From NCBI GenBank assembly GCA_003344405.1, contig NOWV01000010.1, positions 558,001 to 622,000 on the forward strand: DNA of 64,000 nt, in the 5' to 3' direction. The DNA comes from Trichoplax sp. H2 (lineage: Eukaryota > Placozoa > Uniplacotomia > Trichoplacea). The position numbers and the translations under genes are program-made. Below, piece after piece: positions 25,482 to 36,275 of the stretch. Position 1 is the first letter of the stretch. The number at the start of each line of letters is the position of its first letter. The notes under the pieces were generated by a model, which saw nothing but the letters and a program-made list of their open reading frames with translations, was not told where the DNA came from and made no database searches.

Positions 25482-28260
25482 TATCATTGATTTGTAGCTG
25501 ATTACTAATATAAATTAAGTAATAAATTGTAACATCAATGAGTTCAGTTAGTCCCATTTTTAAAATATTAAAAACTCAACTGATAATAATAATTGCTGAA
25601 ATACTGCATCTAATAGCTGTTACTGAAATCGGTTAAGAGAATTTTATTGAATTTCTCGGTATTGGTACATCGGTATGAATCAGAAAATTTTTTGTCTTTA
25701 TATTATACTAATTATTGTTAGATAGCAATGCTTCGAAATCTTCGTAATATTGAGGTAGAGATATGCCGGTATGGATAATGATAATTTACAGTATTGTTCT
25801 CGGTCTACTCTTCTGTACAAATTGTTCGTGATTCACGTTATTTTAAATAAAGCCTTTCAGACTAATCAATCTTGAAGAAAGCTTAATATGGTTCATCCTG
25901 AATGCTGTTATTTTTTGTTCACATTCTTTGTAACTAGTGCAACTTTAATTTTTTTGTGCTCCATTTGTTCTATTCAAGTATTAATTCATATTGAGTAGTT
26001 GCTGGAAAGTTTGACATTTCGTACAGTATATCTGTTATGAACCAATTACTGTAAGCTAGTATCATCGCATGATGGATTATAGCCAATCCACGACGAAAGT
26101 ATGCTTGCTACAAGCTACAATGCAACCAACTGAATAGTGTATACTCGTATATATGTATATGTAGAGTGAATATGTATAAAATACGAATATGTAATGTACT
26201 ATTACTAGATATCATATTTTCATCTATAGAAATTAATAACCATACCAATCATATGACTATTGGCGACTGTGATAGGCATTTAATGCACATCCGTTACCAA
26301 TTAAAAATACGATTCGAAAGTATTACTAGATACCTAAAACTCGTTCTTGTCAATCGAAAAATCGTTGTGATTTAGCATAGTAGAATTATGTACAGTAGAA
26401 TAGTGAACACCCATTAATGAATAATATATTAATTAGTTTTTAAATTTGGTCTTTCAAGGAGAGGGAGTGTGCCACAACGTCAGTGTAGAGTGTACGAGTA
26501 CACACCTTAGGGTATTCACTTAAAGCGTTAAACTGTAAATGCTTTTGTGTCATCACAATCAAGATTGAATTCCAACAGATGCATTTAATGATGAAATAAC
26601 TATCTTGACAGTGATAATAACTTATTCTTGATGGATGATTCATTGATGGCTAAAGCATGACTAAAGTAGTAATTACGCTATTAACGTTTACTAGTTCGAC
26701 TGATGGATAAACAGAAGGCTAAAAATAGTTATGATAGGTAAGAGGACTCAAAATTGTTCACGCTACTTGTAGAAGGTGGCTACATTATAAGGTACAGATC
26801 GTCGAAATAAAATTGACTTTATTTTTTGAAGAAAAATATCTATCTTTCCCCGAGAATCGAGTCATGTTATGAGTCAAATGACGATATCCGTAACCTTAAC
26901 GGATAATAAATTAGGTTAGACTTTCAGTTTGGCTACGAGCTAATAGTTTAATCAATAGCGTACTGCTATCATAATGAGAAGTGTTGATACCAAGTGACTA
27001 TGAAAGAGCTATTTTATTGAATTACGAGATATATGAGTATATATTCTTATCAATTTATCCGATTACTATTGCTGTTAAGCATACAGTAATAATGCTAGAC
27101 TAACAATTGAATCCTGCTGGAGGTCCGGTCCAGGTCTAACTGATATACGTTCTGTACGAACTCGTACTGTATGCGTAAAATGAACTGTCATCTACTATGC
27201 ACGCATACTATCGTCTCCAGAGATTGACAGATTCTACACAGCTGTTACAGTTTCAGACTTTGAGTGAATTGTTGCTTTATATTCATTTATTGATATTACT
27301 GGGGCAAATTACTATTACGTAACAAGTCTTTTCTTCCAACTTGAAAGATCTTTTTATGAGCAGCTACAATACAGTATATGGCAGTGAGGAAGTCCGTAAC
27401 TCGCTCGTGATGCAGGAGGAAATTTATTTTACTGGAGCAAGTTAACATACTGTACGTGAGAATCTCTTCTTTTTTAAGCATAGCCGCAAAAAAGTATCGA
27501 AATTACATCAAAATAAGAACCATAATAGCAAAATCTGTATCGCATTTAGGGTTTCTCCATGACTAGCCATATTTACGTTCTAAAGCCCAATTTTGAGACA
27601 GACAGACAGACAAAGCAAGAAAAAAACCGACCCAAACTTGTTATACTTCCTCGGGCGGGTGGACCTTCATCGCCAAATGAGGCTTCTCAATGTCGAAAAA
27701 TGACTACTTAGTAAAGGGATCTTCCGTGTCTGTTTTTCTATATCGGTGGTACTAATTGAAATAACATTATAAAACTAAATTAAGCCATCCGATCAAGCGA
27801 GAGCCAGTATTGCTGACTGTTTTATTTATTTGTTCTACTGTACACTCTGTACAGTATACGACCCATCTAGACTTATCCAGCATGGGTTACTTTCTTTTTC
27901 CATAACAATAGTGTACAGTACAGTATACAGACAGTTACAGTATTACTACCGTACGACTTACTGTACTAAGTACAGTACAGTACGTACTGTACAGTATGTA
28001 CAGTATAGTATTCTTATATGGTGTGCAAATTGGTCTGTCACCCCCTTTCTCTCTGATATCTTCTGCTACTACATAAGAGAATGTCAATAGGGTGACAGCT
28101 CATTTTGCAACGCAGAGTACACTATCACATATTGGCGCACGAGTCAGCGAAGTTCAAACTCCACTTATAAAAGGTGAAAAGAAAGAAAGAGCTGCAAGCA
28201 GACTGCACATACGGCTGGACTCGAGTGGCTAAAACATTTCCTTCATTGAAATTGATCAAA
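25482..28260. other. intergenic, RER1 to FKBP12
   Basis: RER1 3' flank, then AT-rich sequence. (GACA)n-type tract gacagacagacagaca sits at 27599-27614, followed by a GC-richer segment (aaaccgacccaaacttg, then ttcctcgggcgggtggac) that looks like part of a dispersed repeat. A GTAC-palindrome cluster lies at 27836-28010, just upstream of FKBP12. Confidence 0.5.
27836..28010. repeat. GTAC-palindrome repeat cluster
   Basis: Repeated tgtacagtacagtata and agtacagtacagtacgtac runs, the same motif as at 18-20 kb. It ends about 250 bp upstream of the FKBP12 start codon, so it could overlap that promoter. Confidence 0.85.
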
Positions 28261-31200
28261 ATGTCCGGAGAATTTCGTATTGAAACTATCGAACCCGGCG
28301 ACGGTATTGAATAAATATATGATAAATTAGTCACACTATGCCACCCTAAATATTTTGATAATCAACATCGTGTGAATTTGATATTCATCCCTTTTCTAGA
28401 AAATGGATGAGAATCTGGATAGACAGTAGTGCGCAGTTTAATTCTCTTCCAAGATTTGCATTAGAGCATGATTACGCTAGTTTACTCGTGAAATGGAAAG
28501 AATCAATCATCAGTAGAGTCATTATATTACTATTAGTGAACAGGATGAGAAGCCACTGTATTCGATAACAATTTAGATCCTTTTCATGCGATTGGTGTTC
28601 ATACTCAAAAACCGTTATTTTAACGTTTTTATCCTATCCAACTGATCTATTTAGGGGTTACTTTTCCTAAGAAAGGCCAAACCGCCGTTGTTCATTACAC
28701 TGGTAAGTCACTTAAAAGATTAGAATAAAATTGGTCATCATGGATAGAAGAGACCGTAAAACATGATAAAACTCTCCAACGTGAGAGCTCGACTATACAG
28801 TACTAGGAGGAAAGATCTCCTACACTTCTTGATCCGATCAATATCGAAAATGCACTGCGATAACTTACCAGTACTTCTTTAGCTTAGCCTAATTGCTCCT
28901 TACTGCTGGACACTTGCATAGTAAAATATATCATAAATCAATAGTTAGATCCATCTCAACACTTATCGATATGTAAATGAATTAATTATATTCAACAGTC
29001 ATACAGAATTCTAAAATATTAGTAAATAGACTACAGGATAAAGTAGAATATGCCCATACTTGTAAATGAGAAAGATGGACGGTACTAGACTGCTGTTCGC
29101 AGAAGGACGTCAGCCTGGTCATAGCCTACAGATAGTACAGTACAGTAGTGTATTACTGTACCACACATAATTGTGGCTAGAATAAAAATACTCGAGAATT
29201 CGCAACAACAGTTCAAAATGATCGATATGCCGCATTTGATTTTCACGCATGGAAACGAACCCATAATTATCTATTTCATAATGCCATACTTTTAATTAAA
29301 TTTGCATAAATACATTATTTCACTTATTAGGTACTATACGATTACATCGGTAATCTACGCGTTCGTACTACTGTACTTTTAAACTAATTAATTATAATTA
29401 ATTAGTATTCTTCAGTTATCGGCGACACCTATTATAATTATTATTATCGGTTACTGGCACAATTTTTAACTTGTCTGTAATGGACGAAATCATTGTATCG
29501 CTCTAAGATGACAACGGTATCTTAAATGCATGGTACGACATTTAGCTAATGCCTATCTAAAGAATCCCTCTATAGGAAAGGAATTGCTATCGCAGATTCG
29601 TTACATTTTGCTTGCACGTTTACTTACTACAGTTGGCTTCAGTTTAGAGAATAATAGTTTGCATGCATTTTGTTAACTTTATTTATTACATCCTACAGTA
29701 GCTATCACTTTCCAATTCTGACAGTGTTCGAGTAGGCCTATTATGTGGAAGTTTTGCCTCATTAATAGATTCATACTGTACCTTGTTCTAAGGCAGCTTA
29801 TTGTCGCCGTTTTCTTAGGTACCCTAACCAACGGGAAAAAATTTGATTCATCAAGAGATCGCAATAAGCCTTTCAAATTCCGTGTTGGCACTGGTAGTGT
29901 CATTCGAGGTATATCACACAATTACCTATAATTATTTAGAACATAAAATCTTAGTACAAATCCTGCTTGGAATACTACTCATTCTGTATCAGTGAGTCCT
30001 TAAGCAGCTATTGTAATCTTAATGTGCTTTTATTGGATAATTAATTCCTATATCAACTTAACCAGTATAAATTTTAAATAAATAAAATACGTAGATTGAT
30101 ATCTGCATGAATGTTAAAACTATAGTTTGGTGCAGTAAGTTCTGCTGTTTTGCTCTGTGTTTATATACTTTTCCGTAATTAGCTCGATTAAACAGCATAC
30201 GCTAGAATTTAAGGAATAGCCGTATATCACCTTTCGATTTGTAGGACATTTGTCATATACTCTTGGAGATAATAATTCTTTGGATTTAGAGTAAACTTTA
30301 TTACTAAATGGATTATCTTAGTGAGTGGTTTCTTAATTTCTTTCCTTTTGTTGCTTTTTGAATTTTTGATTATTGGTTATGATTACCATGATCTTTTTGT
30401 ACTCCGATGTTTGGTAATATGGCATAAAATAAATGTACAACTTGTTAGGATGGGATGAAGGAGTAGCGAAGGTAAGTTATCTGCATTTCAAGCATTTATT
30501 AATTAACGCACTATTATATCCTATAAGCCTGAATAAAGATGTAAGAATGAACCAGTTAGAATTAAGATACTGTATATTACAATCAAAATAATATCCTCCA
30601 GTTATTATCTTGGCCGTAGTGGGTTGAAGTAGGTAGATAATATTGTATACTCTATTTCTTGGCCCTCTTAAACTTTGGACCACGACGCAACTGCATTAGA
30701 TGATGAAATTCTTCGATAATGTTAATGTAATTTTATTAATATTATTGATCAATAATGTTGAACGCTGTTGGATCTCTAATTTTTAATAAGGTGTGATGTG
30801 CAGTATTTATATGTAAAAATCATTTTGTCTTTAATATGCACTTTTACAGATTTTTGACTTCGGTAGATTAATTAATCTTCTATGAATCATCAGATGTTCT
30901 GTAGTTACACTCTAATAAAAATAACCAATAAACTTTTTTTTATCATACAGATGAGTGTTGGCCAACGAGCAAAACTTATTTGTCCACCTGAGTATGCGTA
31001 TGGTTCTCAAGGCGTCCGCGGTGCATATCCTTTCAAATATAATTATCATACCGCCTCTATTTTCCATTCGTTACGATTTTTGCTTATACACGAAATTGAG
31101 TGCAGATAAAAAATTTAAATGATTTATAGAACACGAGCATATACCCGCTCATTGGAGCGGAAAAGGCCACATGAAAGCCAATATACTGTATATAGTAGTA

Positions 31201-31690
31201 GTAGAAATTACCATGCATTTGTGTATATATACTCGCATTACAATTTTCTTAATATATACAGTATAGTATGATGCAAGCCTAAGCAATGATTAGATATATT
31301 ACCCTTTAGATAGTGATAAAATGTACTACTAGTTACTATATGCAGAAATTCATTACTATGAAATAGAGCTTGCTAGCTACACCTTTTGTTATGGAATACT
31401 TGAATTTTAAACTAAATGTAATAATGAGAATTTATAAACGAATACGAACGATAATTTAAATTAATCGCAGGTACTCGAGCTTGTTGAGGTTACTTCAATC
31501 ACTTTGCCCGATTTTAGCTTGTAACGATTTAGACAAAGATGCTTCCTTTGAAAATGAAGAGTTTAGAATCATATACTAGCCTTCTTTTTTTCTATTCTCG
31601 ACGATATCTACGGTTTGTTTTCTTAGCTTGCTCACTATTCCGCCAAATGCAACTTTGAACTTCGATGTTCAACTTATTAGCTTGGAATAA
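28261..31690 (+). CDS. FKBP1A: FKBP12-type peptidyl-prolyl isomerase, six exons, complete
   Basis: Cytosolic FK506-binding prolyl cis-trans isomerase; in animals it binds ryanodine receptors and TGF-beta type I receptors. Exons: 28261-28303, 28655-28702, 29819-29908, 30449-30471 (a 23-nt micro-exon), 30951-31024, 31636-31690. The product is 108 aa minus or plus none relative to vertebrate FKBP12, and alignable without gaps. Binding-pocket residues are present: Tyr in VVHYTG, Phe-Asp in [15 protein letters not shown], Val-Ile and Trp in SVIRGW, Tyr in PPEYAYG, Phe in LNFDV. The loop usually HPG is VRG. The first five introns... of which four are GT-AG and the last is different: exon 5 only joins exon 6 in phase (codon gc|t) if the intron begins ATATCCTTTC and ends CAC, the U12-type AT-AC pattern. 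Confidence 0.96.
29125..29165. repeat. short GTAC-palindrome run in FKBP12 intron 2
   Basis: agtacagtacagtagtgtat followed by actgtacca inside the 1.1-kb second intron; a minor member of the GTAC family. Confidence 0.6.
31025..31635 (+). other. probable U12-type AT-AC intron in FKBP12
   Basis: The intron's first bases, ATATCCTTTC (31025-31034), match the minor-spliceosome 5' splice site consensus. The 3' end reads tttTCTTAGCttgctcAC at 31618-31635; the TTCTTAGC element resembles the U12 branch site TCCTTRAY with two mismatches, its A lying about 10 nt from the end. No GT-AG choice restores the frame between GSQGVRG and IPPNATL, whereas AT-AC gives a gap-free FKBP12. Confidence 0.82.
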
Positions 31691-32513
31691 GTACTATGCA
31701 GCCTTGCTACCCCCTTGTATCAAAAGTGTGGATTGGTTGAAAATTGTAGGAGTACAAGAATATTTCGGGATTTCCGAGAGCTTTAATAGATGTAACTTTT
31801 TACTGGTGCCAAGTCGTGCACCAAATGTAGTATCTTGTACTTTAGAATGTTTTACAGCTTTGGGTCAATGTTTTATTTCTTAAATTGTAACGAATTTTAG
31901 AATAGCTATCGGATCGGTAATGTTCCGGCATTCACTTTATAATTCATGTATCTCTGCACTGATGACAGTTAGCTAACCAAATGTGTCAAATATCATGTAA
32001 TGGTCATGATGCCACACTTGAAGTAGGTCAACAATCGCAATCTTATGAATTGCTCGCATTGATGCAAATGCGCTATTTTACAAATTATTTGCTGTTCCTT
32101 GTTTCTGCCTCTTTGTGTCTTCTGAAGCCATGGAGCATTGATTCAGTTGAATGTTTTGCCGTTGTAGATGTAGAGAATGAGTAGCGACCATTTCGAGATT
32201 TTATTTTAAGTCTTTATGTGAGCGATTACCATTCAAATTATGTTTGCATTGTATGCAAAATCTATGACACTATCGATGTTCCAATTCTAAATGTAGTGTA
32301 CGCGTACGATTAAGTGTTCGTCCGCGGAATAAAAATCCTTCCGATACTAAAAATAATATATTTATCGTTCTTTCATGATGTTTAGTCAACTCCTTATATA
32401 TAATACAGTGAAGACTTGGGAATGTTATCAAGTTATGCACAACCGTAAATACCCAGATGCAGTAGAGTACGTGTATTAATATTACTTAAATTGATGTAAT
32501 TGAGTAATGAATA

Positions 32514-32603
32514 TGTTACGGCCATTCCTAAGAATGATTTTGCCCTTAAGATTGGCCGTGATCAATCTTAAGGACAAAATCATTCTTAGGAATGGCCGTA
32601 ACA
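32514..32603. mobile_element. 90-bp fold-back element (MITE-like), AATA target duplication
   Basis: Near-perfect inverted repeat: left arm starts TGTTACGGCCATTCCTAAGA, right arm ends TCTTAGGAATGGCCGTAACA, with a small loop around ggccgtgat. It is flanked by AATA at 32510-32513 and 32604-32607. The other copy of the locus (around 32928) has the uninterrupted site tgaatatacactg, an empty site, so this is a genuine insertion. No coding capacity; it would need a transposase in trans. The superfamily is not assignable from this alone. Confidence 0.92.
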
Positions 32604-32768
32604 AATATACACTGAAGCGACCGCGGTTTTTAAACAAGATTTGTGTTTCAGTTTAATTACCTTTATAGACGAATCTATCATTATTCTTCACAAATATGGT
32701 ATGCTAAGCTACGTATCAAGTTCAACACTGTGGAACGCAGTGCGATATTAGTTTTAAGAAATTTTGTA

Positions 32769-32788
32769 NNNNNNNNNNNNNNNNNNNN
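32769..32788. other. assembly gap (20 N)
   Basis: Run of 20 undetermined bases between the two copies of the duplicated segment. Confidence 1.
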
Positions 32789-33656
32789 TCTTTCATGATG
32801 TTTAGTCAACTCCTTATATATAATACAGTGAAGACTTGGGAATGTTATCAAGTTATGCTCAACCGTAAATACCCAGATGCAGTAGAGTACGTGTACTAAT
32901 ATTACTTAAATTGATGTAATTGAGTAATGAATATACACTGAAGCGACCGCGGTTTTTAAACAAGATTTGTGTTTCAGTTTAATTACCTTTATAGACGAAT
33001 CTATCATTATTCTTCACAAGTATGGTATGCTAAGCTACTTATCAAGTTCAACACTGTGGGACGCAGTGCGATATTAGTTTTAAGAAATTTTGTAACGAAA
33101 AATATCCCGTTATGACTCGTATCCTTGTTACCTTGCATGATTTTAAATCCTATTGACTGCTAGAAGCTGTTATACCCTCGAACAACATGATACTGTATTC
33201 GTATTTTAAAATAAAAAACCGACTTACAGATCTGCACGTTGTACACACAACATTCCAGTAACGTAAAGTATGATGGTGTTACTAAATTGTAGACTATTAG
33301 CGAAAAGTTTACTAATTGAACGAGAATTATAGATTCTAGCCATCAGCACAGAATCCTATGACACAGAATATGCGTACAAGTATATGGATTAGTCATTACC
33401 TTACTAAACAAAGTAGATATAATTGTACACAAAGAATAATATACTGTACAACAAAAAATTTTTCAATTTGGTGCTTTATTTCACATTAATCGCTATAGCA
33501 GGCGCTATAATTTTGTCATTTAAGCATGACTCGTTATAAAATTCACTCCAATGAGTTCATACCGACTGATCTAACTTTACCAAATCAATAAATCTCATCA
33601 CGATAGCGTTATATTGCATAGGACGTTAAATTAAAGTAAGTCACTAATACTAATTC

Positions 33657-35969
33657 TCACTTTAACTTAATAAAACGATGCTGAAGCTCGTAGATACCAA
33701 CAGAGATATTCTTTTTTGAATCATAATCTGCCCAATCCTAGAATTACATATTTTGAATGGAAAAGATACAGAAAAGAGATTTGAGAATAGGAAGGCACCT
33801 AATACGTATACGTAATCTATAGCACCCGCGTATAAATTTTCTGAGCTTAAGAAAATTAAATCCATTGATACAACCACCTAACCAATTAGCAGTAGTGTAT
33901 ATATGTACCTCTTCCGATAAATTGATGTCCGTGAAAGCCGTGTTCGATTCGGAAGATACTGCTTGAAATCCAATCTGTCAATAAATTGGGTGACGTAATA
34001 AGATGACTATAAATTTAACTATTCCGTAGCTAACCATTCCGTTCGTATGATGGAATATTATTGCGAATCGACACTTAACCGTTATAGCTCTTACTAAAAC
34101 TATTACCGGTACACATTGAATGATTCAGCTAGATACAGCATAATGCCAGTAAGTTACAACTCTGTGATACTGTACTAGGTTTTTATATCATATCACTATC
34201 AATTGTTATCAATTATACTATAACTATGACTAAGATAGCGAGATAGCTTTTTAGTTATCGATAACAGATACATTGCTAAGGTAATAAACAGTAGCACAGT
34301 TACGTTACCGGTAATAAAGTTAAATATATCTAGCCTACCCTTGGTGAAAAATTTGTTGGCTCTATGCCTCGGCAATCGAAAGCTACAATGGTTTTGTATT
34401 TTCTGCTTTCGCTGTCTTCGATCTAAGTAGATAAATCATTTGTTTCAAAATATACCGCTCACATCAGGTAATTGATGCAAGAATGCAGGAAAAAGCCAAC
34501 ACAGTCGTCATGACGTATTATATTAATAAGTTTAAAAATTTATGAATCCTCTTACGTTATAAGGTCCTACACTTCCTTCTATGATATCTAGAATGAAAAA
34601 GTAAAACATTTACACATACAGAATCAGTGTTGCCATTTTAATTTATCTCTGACAACAATGATTTCAATTCAGTTATAGTTCTCTTTACCACATTATCAGC
34701 TGGTGTTTATAGCACATCGAATATCATATGCTCCTATTTCATACCTATGGAATTTTCGCGCGAACATAACTTGCATTTAATGACTAAATTGGCACTGCCG
34801 CGACCACCTTTCAACGGCGACTTATCCTAATTTATCCCAATATTTTGAAGAGTTAAATCAGGGTTAGTATGATCTAGTTAGATATTTTCTTCCATCATCA
34901 ACAAAATTAGCTCCATTTCGAGATAGACATGCACGATTGCATGTGTACTGAAGATAATGGAGGCAGAGATCTATCGAAACACTCGATTTAATATGAAATT
35001 TATTGATGTTAGTAATCTGTTGACAATTTGACGTTTTTACATAGTAAATAAATGTTATCCGTACATCACAGAAATGGTAACAAAAAAATTTTCCAACATG
35101 CAATCAATAATACGATCTAATTCAATATACTGTCAAGTGATTATGATCTTTAAAGGCTCAATGGATAAATGAAAAATCCGGAAACGTTAATCAAATAAGT
35201 GCTAATTTTTTAAAGCGTAAACATATCTAAGCATCTTTACTACTATACGAGCAAACGCTAATTGGCTATTTATTTTATACAGTACATGATGTAAAGATCG
35301 TACTAGCTACTACTTATTTCACTTACATCTTGACATACATACACCCATGATGTTTCATCGCCACAATTAAGGCATTTCAGCTGTGAAGTATTACGTTGAG
35401 GAAAAGTATTATTAACGGTAAGATATCAGCTATAGAGTCAGAATAAAGCTATAGGATTAGGTTATTATTATAAAATTTATTAGAACAGAGTACTTACGTA
35501 TAGAATGTACACAATATTAACTTTATTAAATTAAAAATATTGCATAATATTGCTACTATAACGAAACTCGAGCAACAGTTGTGAAACTTATTTTACGTCA
35601 AAAAATATTGAGCCCATGCTGAAATCAATAGGCTACAAGCTATTAACTTCGTAGTAGACGATGAGCTTTAATGTTGTCGTAATTAACGCAATCTAGACTA
35701 ATGCGTGGATAACTTGACTGCAATAGTTACTAGAATAAATGGTTATTTAATAATATCTATACGATAATTTAACTATTTCCAAGTAATTGGACTCTTTAAA
35801 TACTCCACTGTAATTACGATATAATTTTGTTATTAGGTTATAATTAGCAAGCCTAACAAATACGTGATTAATACTAATAGTATACTTTTAAATACCACCG
35901 AAAGTCTTCACCAGATGCTATCAAATTGGTTATATTCTCCAAATCAGCTTGTATTTGAAGGCCAACTTT
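33657..35969 (-). CDS. CZIB: CZIB / C1orf123-type CXXC zinc-binding protein
   Basis: Small cytosolic zinc-binding protein of the UPF0587 family; its function is poorly known. Exons on the minus strand: 35969-35886, 35380-35327, 34826-34745, 34587-34556, 34422-34339, 33974-33909, 33737-33657. All are GT-AG and in phase, giving 160 codons before the stop. The two zinc-ligand pairs are visible: LKCLNCGDE and [11 protein letters not shown]. Other family signatures: [56 protein letters not shown] and [13 protein letters not shown]. It starts directly at the third residue of the family (KVGLQIQA against human KIALQLKA), so the initiator must lie in an upstream exon; see the candidate at 36273-36275. 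Confidence 0.95.
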
Positions 35970-36272
35970 CTATAATTTTAAATGTGGACTTTAGTGATGG
36001 AAAGCTCTAGGCATCCAAGATTGTTTATTTCCATGTATCTTATATCATACTTATATATACCGTATACATTTGTATATCAGCACTAGTTATTGTATCATTA
36101 TAATTATTAGGATTGGTATATATTACAGTAGTACAATACAACAGAAGATACAAGTGTATTACATGGTACTCCATAAGCATAATATTATGCAGTTTCCTTC
36201 GGTGATATTTATAAGTAAAAAACATTCATGATTCTGCTTTGGTTTGAAGTACCTGTAACCTTTGTATTATAC

Positions 36273-36275
36273 CAT
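36273..36275 (-). other. candidate ATG-only first coding exon of CZIB
   Basis: Minus-strand ATG immediately followed by GTATAA, a possible donor, so the exon would contribute only the initiator Met in phase 0 to the exon at 35969. The family normally has Met plus at most one residue before this point. Other upstream ATGs are possible. Confidence 0.35.

Larger units (their letters stand above)
32369..33094. repeat. direct duplication flanking an assembly gap
   Basis: Copy 1 is 32369-32768 and copy 2 is 32789-33094, separated only by the 20-N run. Both begin tctttcatgatgtttagtc and end ttaagaaattttgta, with about five single-base differences in 306 bp. Copy 1 is longer by 94 bp because of the fold-back element and its target duplication. 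The first copy stops exactly at the gap edge, as expected when two contigs end in alternative haplotypes of one locus. Confidence 0.93.
31691..33656. other. convergent intergenic between FKBP12 and CZIB
   Basis: 3' flanks of two converging genes. Two open frames just after FKBP12 (31665-31883 and 31981-32184, plus strand) have no recognisable product and are likely in its 3' untranslated region. The rest is the duplicated segment and gap annotated separately. Confidence 0.5.

Noticed and set aside
33662-33877. Minus-strand 71-codon hydrophobic open frame
   Set aside because: It overlaps the last CZIB exon in another frame; the CZIB frame matches its family.
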